In this document: positions 7,417 to 14,174 of the stretch, one piece after another
Position numbering within the stretch: the stretch's first letter is position 1
How the letters are laid out: each line of letters begins with the position of its first letter
NCBI GenBank assembly: GCA_036388295.1
Contig: DASVSC010000253.1
Span: forward strand, 1-15,419
DNA length: 15,419 bases
Direction of reading: 5' to 3'
From: RYN-431 sp036388295
GTDB taxonomy: Bacteria; Planctomycetota; Phycisphaerae; Tepidisphaerales; Tepidisphaeraceae
Translations under genes and position numbers: made by a program
Notes under the pieces: model-generated
Told to the model about the DNA's origin: nothing
What the model saw: only the letters and a program-made list of their open reading frames with translations
The model's database searches: none

Positions 7417-7451
7417 GGACGCCGCGGTCGAACGAAAGGACCGCGGCGTCC
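7417..7451 (-). terminator. Intrinsic terminator after the small lipoprotein gene
   Basis: A perfect 13-bp GC-rich stem (GGACGCCGCGGTC at 7417-7429 with 7439-7451) closes a 9-base loop. On the minus strand it is followed by GTTTTCG, a short T-run. It lies about 80 bases beyond the stop codon of the lipoprotein at 7532-7795 and 37 bases before the proposed start of the oxidoreductase, separating the two transcription units. Confidence 0.7.
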
Positions 7452-7531
7452 GAATTGTCAGGACAATGCTTCGGTCGAACGACGGCGAACCTGGTCGCCG
7501 ACGATACGACCGAGCAGCATTGGCCACGGCG

Positions 7532-7795
7532 TTAGCGTGTGCCGCTTGAGTTGCCGGTGCCGCCGCCGGAGCCGCCGCCGCTGGCACCGCTTCCGCTGCC
7601 ACTGGTGCTGCCCATGCCGGTGCCGCTGGTACCGGTCGGCGAGCCCATGCCGCTGTTGTTGCCGTTACGCGTGCCGCCGACGTCATCGCGCGTCATGCCG
7701 TCGCCGGTGCGGCCGCGGTCGGTCGCCGTGTCGGAACTGTTACAGCCGCCCATAAGGCACGCGGCCACTACGATCGCAGCAAAACATCCTCGCAT
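7532..7795 (-). CDS. Small Gly/Ser-rich lipoprotein, 87 aa
   Basis: Predicted exported lipoprotein. A short charged start, the hydrophobic stretch FAAIVVAACLM and a lipobox LMGGC with Cys18 give a signal-peptidase II site. The mature part of about 70 residues is low complexity, dominated by Gly, Ser and Thr, and probably disordered. The ATG has a perfect AGGAGG five bases upstream. The neighbour at 7887-8156 is a clear paralogue in layout: same Cys position, similar low-complexity tail. A promoter-like motif lies at 7830-7845 and a terminator at 7417-7451, so it is likely a single-gene transcript. Function unknown; a cell-envelope spacer or surface role is only a guess. Confidence 0.8.
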   Translation of the reverse strand: MRGCFAAIVVAACLMGGCNSSDTATDRGRTGDGMTRDDVGGTRNGNNSGMGSPTGTSGTGMGSTSGSGSGASGGGSGGGTGNSSGTR

Positions 7796-7829
7796 CGAAA
7801 CCTCCTGAAAGGGTAGGACTCCTCAAACC

Positions 7830-7845
7830 GACCGATCCTATGCAC
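7830..7845 (-). promoter_or_regulatory. Shared upstream motif of the lipoprotein pair, copy 1
   Basis: On the minus strand this reads GTGCATAGGATCGGTC, starting about 35 bases upstream of the ATG at 7795. The same motif with one extra base precedes the paralogous gene. TAGGAT would be an acceptable -10 element. Conservation in an otherwise diverged intergenic sequence supports a promoter or operator role. Confidence 0.45.
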
Positions 7846-7886
7846 GCCTCATGGGTGAGGGCGGACATTCGTGCCGGGCGTGCCGA

Positions 7887-8156
7887 TTACGGGTTGCCGG
7901 TGGGGTCGCCGGACGATCCGCCGGTGCCGACCGGACTGGAACGGCTCTTGCCGGTGCTGCCCGTGCCGTGGCCCGCGCCGGTGTTGCTGCCCTGCTCGTT
8001 GTTGCTGGGCTGGCGGCCGCCGCTGGTGGCCGTGCCGCCGCCCTGGGTTTCGGTCGGCACCGTGGTGGGTGCGGCGGACGTGCCTTTATTGTCGCTCTCG
8101 TCACAGCCGACGAGCAACGCGGTCGAGACGATCATGCAGCCGAGGAACGATTTCAC
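7887..8156 (-). CDS. Small low-complexity lipoprotein, 89 aa
   Basis: Predicted exported lipoprotein. With the GTG at 8156 the N-terminus is MKSFLGCMIVSTALLVGC, with a lipobox LVGC and Cys18 as the lipid-modified residue. This start is preferred over an upstream in-frame ATG at 8198 because AGGAGG lies five bases before the GTG and because it gives a normal-length signal peptide. The mature part is rich in Gly, Ser, Thr and Asn and begins with the acidic DESDNK, a composition typical of disordered surface tethers. Its sister gene at 7532-7795 is in the same orientation 91 bases downstream. No domain is recognised. Confidence 0.8.
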   Translation of the reverse strand: MKSFLGCMIVSTALLVGCDESDNKGTSAAPTTVPTETQGGGTATSGGRQPSNNEQGSNTGAGHGTGSTGKSRSSPVGTGGSSGDPTGNP

Positions 8157-8181
8157 GCAGGCCTCCTGGGTTCGGATCAAT

Positions 8182-8198
8182 GACCGAATCCTATGCAC
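8182..8198 (-). promoter_or_regulatory. Shared upstream motif of the lipoprotein pair, copy 2
   Basis: The minus strand reads GTGCATAGGATTCGGTC, matching the motif at 7830-7845 with one inserted T. It ends 25 bases before the GTG start. TAGGAT is the candidate -10 element; no good -35 is seen in either copy. Confidence 0.45.
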
Positions 8199-8241
8199 CG
8201 GACGGCACGCGCATCGGCCTTGCCGATCTTTCTGAACGCAA

Positions 8242-8273
8242 AGGAAGCCGGCCTGTTGCCGGGTCGGCTTCCT
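8242..8273 (-). terminator. Intrinsic terminator downstream of tsf
   Basis: AGGAAGCCG (8242-8250) pairs with CGGCTTCCT (8265-8273). The minus strand then continues with TTTGCGTT, so the T-run is short. It lies about 75 bases after the tsf stop codon and before the first lipoprotein gene, the right place to end the rpsB-tsf transcript. Confidence 0.65.
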
Positions 8274-8346
8274 GTGTGATCGTTCCAGCCCGGGTGGTTT
8301 GGCGGGCGAGCGTGCTCACCGGCTAAACGTGGCGTCGGTTCAGACG

Positions 8347-9144
8347 TTAGGCCTGGCCGACTTCGAGGCGGACGTACTGGCTGAGCGTGACGTTCTTGCT
8401 CTTGAGCAGGTCGCTGACCTTGCCCTTGAAGATTTCGCCGTTGATGAACTCCTGGTCGAGCAGCACGCGCTCGGCGTAGAAGCTATTGAGTTTGCCGAGG
8501 GCGATCTTCTCGGCGATCTCCTGCGGCTTGCCGGTGGCTTTGGCCTGTTCGACGGCGATTTCCTTTTCCTTCGCCACCAGCTCGGCCGGGACGGCGTCGC
8601 GGGTCAGGGCGACGGGGCGGGCGGCGGCAATGTGCATGCCCAGGCTCTTGACCAGGTCTTCCTGCACCGGGCCGCTGAACTGCAGCAGCACGCCGATCTT
8701 GCCCTTGCCGGCCGTGCTGTAGAGGTACGAACCGACGTCGCCGGTGACGCTGGCGGTACGGCCGAGCTGGACGTTTTCGCCGGTGACTTTGCTGGCGTTG
8801 GCGAGGGCTTCGGTCAGTTCGGCGTCGCCCGACACGTCGCCGCCGGCGGCGAGCTTTTTCGCGGCCAACTTGGCCGCGTCGAGGACGACGTCGCTCTTGG
8901 CGGTGAAGTCGGTGTTGCAGACGACTTCTACCGCGACGGCCGTGTTGCCGTGCGTGAGCGTTTCGACGCGGCCTTCGGTGGCGGCGCGTTCAGTGAGGCT
9001 GGCCTTGACGCCTTTCTTGCGGACGGCGTCGATCGCGGCTTCGAGGTTGCCCTCGACTTCGGTCAGGACTTTCTTGCACTCCATCATGCCGAGGCCGGTC
9101 TTGGCGCGGAGTTCGTTCACGAGGCTGGCGGTGATTGTGGCCAT
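8347..9144 (-). CDS. tsf: Translation elongation factor Ts
   Basis: Nucleotide-exchange factor that regenerates EF-Tu-GTP in the cytoplasm. The N-terminal UBA-like domain (1-45) has the conserved LRAKTGLGMMECKK segment, and the core motif CNTDF (76-80) with its neighbouring residues corresponds to the TDF region that contacts EF-Tu. At 265 aa it is within the normal range. The ATG at 9144 is chosen because GGAG lies six bases upstream; the frame extends four codons to a TTG, but that would remove the ribosome binding site. It follows rpsB on the same strand after 117 bases, the conserved bacterial order, and is separated from it by a strong stem-loop (9169-9245). Confidence 0.97.
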   Translation of the reverse strand: MATITASLVNELRAKTGLGMMECKKVLTEVEGNLEAAIDAVRKKGVKASLTERAATEGRVETLTHGNTAVAVEVVCNTDFTAKSDVVLDAAKLAAKKLAAGGDVSGDAELTEALANASKVTGENVQLGRTASVTGDVGSYLYSTAGKGKIGVLLQFSGPVQEDLVKSLGMHIAAARPVALTRDAVPAELVAKEKEIAVEQAKATGKPQEIAEKIALGKLNSFYAERVLLDQEFINGEIFKGKVSDLLKSKNVTLSQYVRLEVGQA

Positions 9145-9168
9145 CTTCTTCTCCAAAGGTTCAGTGGG

Positions 9169-9245
9169 CCGCAGATAAACGCAGATGAACGCAGATAGAA
9201 GAAAAAGTGTTTCTCTTATCTGCGTTCATCTGCGTCCATCTGCGG
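9169..9245 (-). repeat. Stem-loop of 10-bp CGCAGATGAA-type repeats between rpsB and tsf
   Basis: Bases 9169-9197 and 9217-9245 form a 29-bp stem around a 19-base loop. Each arm contains three copies of CGCAGAT spaced at 10 bases. The only two unpaired positions on the plus strand become G-U wobble pairs in the minus-strand RNA, so the messenger stem is continuous. It sits 25 bases upstream of the tsf start. Similar CGCAGAT repeats are, to my recollection, dispersed in many bacterial genomes. Possible roles are RNA processing, transcript stabilisation or attenuation of tsf. Confidence 0.85.
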
Positions 9246-9261
9246 CTAAGAAAAGTGATTC

Positions 9262-10116
9262 TTAGGCAGAGGCCGCGGCGACGGCTTCCTGCGGTTCGGC
9301 CGGGCTGGCGGGCTCGGCGGGGGGGGCGTCGGTGGCTTCGGTGGGGGCCTGCTCGGCGGGGCCGTCGGCCTTGAAGGCGGCGCGCTGGCTGCGGCGGGCG
9401 GCGTCGGGGCCGGGCTGATTGCCGGCGGTGCGGCCGGCCTTGCCTTCGATCACGGCGTCGGCCAATTGGCTGACGACCAGGGCGATAGCGCGCATCGCGT
9501 CGTCGTTGCCGGGGATCGGCAGGTCGATCTGCGACGGGTCGCCGTCGGTGTCGATCAGGGCGATCGTCTTGACGCCGAGCTTCTTGGCTTCGTTGACGGC
9601 GATGTGCTCGCGCTTCGTGTCGATCAGGAAGATAATGCCCGGCAGCTTGTCCATCTTGCGGATGCCGCCGAGGTTGCTCTGGATCTTGACCATCTCGCGG
9701 TTGAGGGTGGCCTTCATCTTCTTGGAATAGCTCTCGATTTCGCCGGTCGCCCAGAGTTTTTCGAGCTGTTCGAGGCGCTTCAGGCGGTCACGGATGGTGC
9801 GGAAGTTCGTCAGCGTGCCGCCGAGCCAGCGCTCGGAGACGTAGTGCATGCCGCAGCGATTGGCCTCGTCGACGATGGCCATGCGGGCCTGCCGCTTGGT
9901 GCCGACGAACATGATGTCCTTGCCGGCCGCGACGGTGTTCTGGATCAGCTTCTTGGCCAGCAGCAGGCCTTTGACGGTTTCTTTAATGTTGATGATGTGG
10001 ACATTGCCGCGCTTGCCCTGGATGTAGGGTTCCATGCGCGGGTTCCAGCGGCTGGCCGGGTTGCCGAAGTGCACACCGGCGTCGATCAGGGCTTTAACGA
10101 GTTCGCCTTGCGTCAT
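9262..10116 (-). CDS. rpsB: Small ribosomal subunit protein S2
   Basis: Structural protein of the 30S subunit, assembled late near S1. The S2 signature GVHFGNPASRWNPRM lies at 14-28, and KGNVHIINI-like, FVGTKRQA, ERWLGGTLTNF and PIPGNDDA segments follow in the family order. The ATG at 10116 is supported by GAAGGAG upstream; the frame runs open to 10506 but that stretch is the leader. At 284 aa it is longer than the usual 230-260 because of a C-terminal tail of about 50 residues rich in Ala, Pro and Glu. It leads the rpsB-tsf unit, and a terminator-like structure lies in its leader at 10211-10240. Confidence 0.97.
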   Translation of the reverse strand: MTQGELVKALIDAGVHFGNPASRWNPRMEPYIQGKRGNVHIINIKETVKGLLLAKKLIQNTVAAGKDIMFVGTKRQARMAIVDEANRCGMHYVSERWLGGTLTNFRTIRDRLKRLEQLEKLWATGEIESYSKKMKATLNREMVKIQSNLGGIRKMDKLPGIIFLIDTKREHIAVNEAKKLGVKTIALIDTDGDPSQIDLPIPGNDDAMRAIALVVSQLADAVIEGKAGRTAGNQPGPDAARRSQRAAFKADGPAEQAPTEATDAPPAEPASPAEPQEAVAAASA

Positions 10117-10210
10117 ATCTAACTCCTTCAAACAGCGACCATTAATGTCGCCAGCCCGGTGCACCGCCGCGTTCGCCAAGTCGCGGGGCCTCAGGGCTTT
10201 GGGTTTTAGT

Positions 10211-10240
10211 AAAAAACAATTCCCGCTCGGCGAAAGCGGG
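10211..10240 (-). terminator. Terminator-like hairpin in the rpsB leader (possible attenuator)
   Basis: On the minus strand CCCGCT (10240-10235) pairs with AGCGGG (10227-10222), and after AATTG comes a run of six T residues (10216-10211). It lies about 95 bases upstream of the rpsB ATG. No minus-strand gene lies upstream between it and 11192, so it is more likely a regulatory attenuator than the end of another transcript. Confidence 0.55.
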
Positions 10241-10346
10241 TCGATGATCGTAACCGTAGCCGGCCCATGACGCAAATCGTGGCCGTAAGTGCGAAAAACG
10301 GTGCGACTTTTGTTTCGGCCAATTACAAAAGCGCATCGCCGGCCAA

Positions 10347-10398
10347 CGTACGGCCCGGCCATGACTTCGGCCGTAAAAAAACGCGCCGCGGCCGTACG
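10347..10398. other. Alternative hairpin arms (CGTACGGCC / GGCCGTACG)
   Basis: CGTACGGCC at 10347-10355 can pair fully with GGCCGTACG at 10390-10398, or its ACGGCC part can pair with GGCCGT at 10369-10374. The two pairings exclude each other. A run of seven A residues lies between the arms. It is upstream of the rpsB attenuator-like hairpin. Confidence 0.4.
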
Positions 10399-10437
10399 GG
10401 GCTTGCCCAGACCGCCATGCGACTTATGCACGACTCG

Positions 10438-10470
10438 CGTGCGGCGTTCGGGACGGCCGAACGCCGCACG
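10438..10470. other. 14-bp perfect inverted repeat with 5-base loop
   Basis: The arm starting CGTGCGGCGTTCGG pairs with its complement after the loop GACGG. No T-tract follows on either strand, so it is not a standard terminator. It could be an operator or an RNA structure in the shared upstream region. Confidence 0.5.
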
Positions 10471-10651
10471 TCCCGGTCCGATCGGCTCGAAAAGCGACGG
10501 CGTCATCGGCGTCCAATTTACCGCCGTGACCGGGGCTTGTCGGCGGGAAAATCGGTCGTTTTCTTGTCACCACGACTTCTCAGGCATTGGTTGAGTGGCC
10601 GAAAGCCGGCCGGCCGCGCTACCGTGAGTTAATTCTTTTCAAAGGCGAAGC

Positions 10652-10984
10652 ATGGAAGGCAACATCGTGAAGGCGGCTTGGATTCTCGGCGGGTCCATTC
10701 TCGGCAGTGTGGTCCTGGCTGGCATCGGGCTGTTCATTGGCATGATCTACCTGAGCAACGGGTTTTACGAACAGCTCGACATGGTCACCAAACGCTCGGC
10801 CGAGGCGATCATGAAAGCGCCGGAGAACACGCGCGTGGCCGTGCGGTCGGACGAGAACGACTCGATCAAACTCGGCTTCGACCGCAAGCTCCCGATCTCC
10901 ATGCACATCGAAAACTCGATGGACGAAAACCGCCAGAAGCGGGCGGTATTCGAAGTGGAAGTGAAGCCGACGCTGAGCAAGTGA
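10652..10984 (+). CDS. Single-pass membrane protein, 110 aa, unknown function
   Basis: I do not recognise the family. One strongly hydrophobic helix covers about residues 8-34 (GGSILGSVVLAGIGLFIGMI is its core). A soluble tail of about 75 residues then carries a basic patch, TRVAVRSDEND, and a closing beta-rich segment. Glycine spacing in the helix (G-x3-G type) would permit helix packing. The ATG is preceded by AAAGG and GAAGC, a modest ribosome binding site. It is transcribed away from rpsB and alone; the next gene is on the other strand, and the palindromic repeat at 11117-11172 lies beyond it. The tail probably faces one side of the inner membrane; which side cannot be told. Confidence 0.75.
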   Translation: MEGNIVKAAWILGGSILGSVVLAGIGLFIGMIYLSNGFYEQLDMVTKRSAEAIMKAPENTRVAVRSDENDSIKLGFDRKLPISMHIENSMDENRQKRAVFEVEVKPTLSK

Positions 10985-11116
10985 TGGCCCGCAATACGGC
11001 CTTGCGAAGCGGCTTCTGGTCCCCTCTAGGTGCCGCAGGCACGCGGGTAGAGTGAGGGCCGACGACGAAAGATCTTATTGAAGCGGACGGCGGCTGACGT
11101 TCCAGATTGCCCTGTC

Positions 11117-11172
11117 GCGGCCCTCACCCCAGCCCTCTCCCGGCCATACCGGGAGAGGGAGCAAGAGGCCGC
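11117..11172. repeat. Palindromic intergenic repeat (REP/MITE-like), possible bidirectional terminator
   Basis: An inner perfect 11-bp stem (CCCTCTCCCGG at 11133-11143 with 11149-11159) is enclosed by an outer GCGGCC/GGCCGC pair at 11117-11122 and 11167-11172. The CCCTCTCCCGG...CCGGGAGAGGG layout resembles palindromes scattered through many bacterial genomes. It sits between convergent genes, where it could end both transcripts. Confidence 0.65.
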
Positions 11173-11191
11173 TACGCAGACGCGCAACGTG

Positions 11192-12358
11192 CTACGGCGC
11201 GGCATCACCCGGCGTCTGCCCACGTGCCAGTTTTCCCTGCGGCGTCCGGGCCGGCCACGGTTCGCTGACGGCCAGGCCGAACTGTTCGGTCATTTGCGTC
11301 CGCATGGCGACCAGAATGTCGGACAGATCGTCGGTGCCGAACCAGGCGGGGCGCGCGTCCGGAAGGACGCGGCGCATCGCCTGAGCGGCGGCGATGCGGG
11401 GCTCGATGCGGACAGTGCAGAAGTCGGACAAATCGCGCCCGATGACCGTGCCGACGTGCGGGATGGCGAACGGCTGCGGCTTCTCGCCGTTCGCGAACGG
11501 CAGGCCCGGGACGAGCCACGGGTAAACGGAGTTCGTATCCAGGCCGGTGTCCAATTGGCGCTTCAGCGGCCGGCCGCCGGCCCACCAGACGCCGTCGACC
11601 GCGTCGACGGCCTGTTGCGTCTTCTCCGGACCGACCGCGCCGAGCGCCTGCAACTGCGCGTCGAGGTAAAGGGTGACGGCTTCGTCGAACGGCCGCCCGC
11701 GGTCGCGCAGGGCCATCTCGGCGACGCGCACGCCGATGACGTGGCTCATCACGTCGTCCCATGTGAAGGCCGACGGTGATTCGTCGAACACGAATGTGTG
11801 GTCGCCGTACCACGTGGCCACTTCGTGCCAGAGGAGCATCAGGTACGCCAGCCGCTCGCCGGTGCGCAGCGCCAACTCGAACGCCAGCCGTTCACGCTCC
11901 GCCGGCGGCAGGGCGGACCAGTCGTCCGGGTATTGCAGCGTGGCGTGGAACATCGAGCCGTTGCTGCCGTTCATCGACACCTGCGTCTGCCCGGCGTCGA
12001 TCGCGTCGCGGATTTTGCTCACGCAGAAGCGCGTCCAGTCGATCGTCATGCGCAGGTGCGCGAGGTCCAGAAAGCCGGCCTTGGTGGTGTAGAAGATGCC
12101 GCGTTCGCTTTCGTTGCCTGCCGGCGCGTCCGTGCGGTCGCCGTAGCGATGGGTGCCGAGCCTGGCGACGTCGGCGCGGGCATACAGCGTGAACAAACCA
12201 GGAAAAGGCAGGCAGCCACGGCGGTCGCGCGGCAGCGGTAACTCGCGGGCAGTGCTTTCAACCGACGCCGAACGCGGCGACGTCGCGCAGCCGGTGCAAA
12301 TGAGAACGGCGAGCAGGAAGAGCTGAGCGAAACGAAAGTTCAATCGGTTCCGAAACAC
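11192..12358 (-). CDS. DUF4056 family putative lipoprotein, 388 aa
   Basis: Predicted exported protein of the uncharacterised DUF4056 family. Motifs seen in order include GIFYTTKAGFLDLAHLRM, a central ERLAYLMLLWHEVATWYG, SAFTWDDVMSHVIG, and the late VYPWLVPGLPF segment. His in the WHE motif and in the AHLR motif could bind a metal, which is a suggestion only. The N-terminus has a hydrophobic stretch LFLLAVLICTGC with a probable lipid-modified Cys24, though Cys rather than Leu at -3 makes the lipobox imperfect. The GTG at 12358 is chosen because it gives a normal signal peptide; TTG at 12343 is an alternative. The frame is open to 12766, but that would overlap the divergent MFS gene and is rejected. 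Confidence 0.85.
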   Translation of the reverse strand: MFRNRLNFRFAQLFLLAVLICTGCATSPRSASVESTARELPLPRDRRGCLPFPGLFTLYARADVARLGTHRYGDRTDAPAGNESERGIFYTTKAGFLDLAHLRMTIDWTRFCVSKIRDAIDAGQTQVSMNGSNGSMFHATLQYPDDWSALPPAERERLAFELALRTGERLAYLMLLWHEVATWYGDHTFVFDESPSAFTWDDVMSHVIGVRVAEMALRDRGRPFDEAVTLYLDAQLQALGAVGPEKTQQAVDAVDGVWWAGGRPLKRQLDTGLDTNSVYPWLVPGLPFANGEKPQPFAIPHVGTVIGRDLSDFCTVRIEPRIAAAQAMRRVLPDARPAWFGTDDLSDILVAMRTQMTEQFGLAVSEPWPARTPQGKLARGQTPGDAAP

Positions 12359-12521
12359 GTGCGGAAAGAGCGTAGCGCTTTGCCCTCCGGCAGAGAACCC
12401 GAAGAAGCCTAAAATCGCCGCGAACTCTCGTTCACCGCCAATTGTAGCCCTGCCCTTTTGCCGGTGCGACGACGGCGGCCTATGGTCGTCCGCCGAATCG
12501 GATTCTTCAACCGGAGCCATC

Positions 12522-14150
12522 TTGCCGAACAATGCGGGCCCAGACGCCAATATGCCCGACACGCTTGCCGCCGTCGGCGAAGCCGGGGCGCTGCCGTCGG
12601 CCGCGCCGGGCGTAGAGACGGGCGTAGAAGCGCGCGACGACCACGCGGTCCTGCCCGGTCCGGTGACTGACCGCCGATTCGTCGTCGGCGCGATGCTGCT
12701 GATCATGGTGCTGGCGTCAATGGAAATGACCGTGATCAGCACCGCCATGCCGACGATCATCGGCACACTCCACGGGCTGGAACATTATTCGTGGGTGACG
12801 TCGCTTTACCTGCTGGCCTGCACCGTCACGATGCCGCTGTACGGGCGGCTGGCCGACGTGCTGGGGCGTAAGAAAGTCATCTTGTTCGCGACCCTGCTTT
12901 TCACCGTCGGATCGGTGATGGCGGCGTTCTCGCAGTCGATGGTGCAGCTGATCGTCTTCCGCGGCGTCCAAGGTCTTGGCGCGGGCGGCATTATGCCGGT
13001 GGTGCTGACGATCCTCGGCGACTTGTTCACACTGAAGGAACGTGCCCGCATGCAGGGCCTGTTCAGCGCCGTCTGGGGCATCAGTTCGCTGGCCGGCCCG
13101 GCGTTCGGGGCGTTTCTGGTGCACACGCTGGGCTGGCGGTGGGTGTTCCTCGTGAACCTGCCGTTCGGCCTGCTGGGGCTGTTGGTGCTGGTCTGGAAGT
13201 ACCACGACCACCAGAAGCCGCACTCCACGGCGCTCGATCTGCCCGGGATCGCGCTGCTGTGTACGGCGAGCGTGGCGCTGCTGTCGCTGGTGAGCGGGCT
13301 GGGGCCGGGCGGCTTGTCGAACAACATGATCGGCATTCTGGCGACGGTGACAGTGATAGCGACCGCGGCCTTCGTCTGGCACGAACGGCGGACCGAAGCG
13401 CCCGTGCTGCCGCCGTCGCTGCTGATGCGGCGCGAAGTGGGGCCGAACTTTTTGGCAATGCTGTTCTTCGGCTGCGTGTTTCTGGCGCTCGACACGTTCG
13501 TCCCGCTGTACGTGCAGGGCGGTCGCGGCGGCGGGGCCGGGGCGGCGGCGACGGTGGTCACGCCGGTCATGCTGACCTGGGCGACGTCCCACATTTTCAT
13601 CGCACCGTTGATGATTCGATGGGGGTTCCGGAAGGTCGCCTTGATGGGCTGCATAGCGATCCTCGTCGGCTTCAGCGGCCTGGTCGCCGGCGCGTTTTGG
13701 GAATGGCCGCAATGGGCCCTGACATCGGTCCTGGCCGTTACGGGCTTCGGCTTCGGGGCGTCCTCGATTGCCTATCTGCTGGGAGCGCAGGACGCGGTGG
13801 ATTACCACCAGCGCGGCATCGTCACCAGCACCGTCAGCTTCTGCCGGACGATCGGCGGATCCATGGGCGTGGGCCTGCTGGGGGCGGGCTTCAACTATTT
13901 GTCGGCCGACCAGCTTTCGAAGCTGGCCGAGCAGGGCGTGCCGCCGGCCACCGCGCTGGACCCGCACACGCAGGCGACGCTGTCGGCCGAGTCTTTGGCC
14001 CTGGTGCGATCCACGATCAGCGGTGGTTTGCGCTGGGTGTTTGTCGCGATGCTGGTGGTCGCGGTCGGACAACTGGTGGCCACGTTGATGATGCGTCGCA
14101 AAATGCCGAGCACCCCAGTCGACGCGAACGACGCAATGGCCGCGGGCTGA
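12522..14150 (+). CDS. MFS drug-efflux-type transporter (DHA2, 14-TM class)
   Basis: Proton-driven inner-membrane exporter by family; substrate unknown. Hydrophobic segments start at about residue 53. Motif A GRLADVLGRKK is at 108-118, motif B RGVQGLGAG at 147-155 and motif C, the antiporter signature, GISSLAGPAFGAFL at 186-199. The first-helix motif is MEMTVISTAMPTI, a variant of the LDxTVVNVALP pattern of DHA2 exporters. Length, 542 aa, fits 14 helices. TTG at 12522 is preferred because GGAG lies five bases before it; ATG at 12552 is the alternative. A soluble, probably disordered N-terminal extension of about 50 residues precedes helix 1. It is divergent from the DUF4056 gene (163-base gap) and convergent with the heparinase-like gene 24 bases away. 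Confidence 0.92.
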   Translation: MPNNAGPDANMPDTLAAVGEAGALPSAAPGVETGVEARDDHAVLPGPVTDRRFVVGAMLLIMVLASMEMTVISTAMPTIIGTLHGLEHYSWVTSLYLLACTVTMPLYGRLADVLGRKKVILFATLLFTVGSVMAAFSQSMVQLIVFRGVQGLGAGGIMPVVLTILGDLFTLKERARMQGLFSAVWGISSLAGPAFGAFLVHTLGWRWVFLVNLPFGLLGLLVLVWKYHDHQKPHSTALDLPGIALLCTASVALLSLVSGLGPGGLSNNMIGILATVTVIATAAFVWHERRTEAPVLPPSLLMRREVGPNFLAMLFFGCVFLALDTFVPLYVQGGRGGGAGAAATVVTPVMLTWATSHIFIAPLMIRWGFRKVALMGCIAILVGFSGLVAGAFWEWPQWALTSVLAVTGFGFGASSIAYLLGAQDAVDYHQRGIVTSTVSFCRTIGGSMGVGLLGAGFNYLSADQLSKLAEQGVPPATALDPHTQATLSAESLALVRSTISGGLRWVFVAMLVVAVGQLVATLMMRRKMPSTPVDANDAMAAG

Positions 14151-14174
14151 CAAACGCGGCGCGGCCATGCCAGA

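Larger units (their letters stand above)
10117..10651. other. 535-base region between rpsB and the divergent membrane protein gene
   Basis: No protein-coding gene is supported. It holds the rpsB leader, with a terminator-like hairpin (10211-10240), a set of GGCCGTAC-containing arms that can pair in alternative ways (10347-10398), and a strong palindrome (10438-10470). Both flanking genes must have their promoters here, but no clear -35/-10 pair was identified for either. Confidence 0.7.

Noticed and set aside
7540..7640. Short repeats that might suggest a CRISPR or satellite array
   Set aside because: They are codon-level repeats encoding Gly/Ser runs in the lipoprotein, with no repeat-spacer pattern.
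7381..7686. N-terminal extension of the FAD oxidoreductase frame
   Set aside because: It crosses a strong terminator hairpin and the 3' half of the lipoprotein gene, is low-complexity Ala/Pro sequence, and lies before the natural Rossmann start.
9145..9156. TTG start of tsf four codons upstream (MEKKMA)
   Set aside because: The GGAG ribosome binding site lies inside this stretch and serves the ATG at 9144.
8299..9198. 299-codon plus-strand open frame opposite tsf
   Set aside because: It is the antisense of a certain EF-Ts gene, with no recognisable family.
10117..10506. Extension of the rpsB frame by about 130 codons
   Set aside because: S2 begins at MTQGELVKALIDAG with a good ribosome binding site; the extension is the structured leader and has no S2 similarity.
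12359..12766. Extension of the DUF4056 frame upstream
   Set aside because: It would overlap the divergent MFS gene and bury the signal peptide in the middle of the protein.
12717..14168. 483-codon open frame on the minus strand opposite the MFS gene
   Set aside because: It is rich in His, Arg and Gln and is the antisense shadow of a clear membrane transporter in GC-rich DNA.
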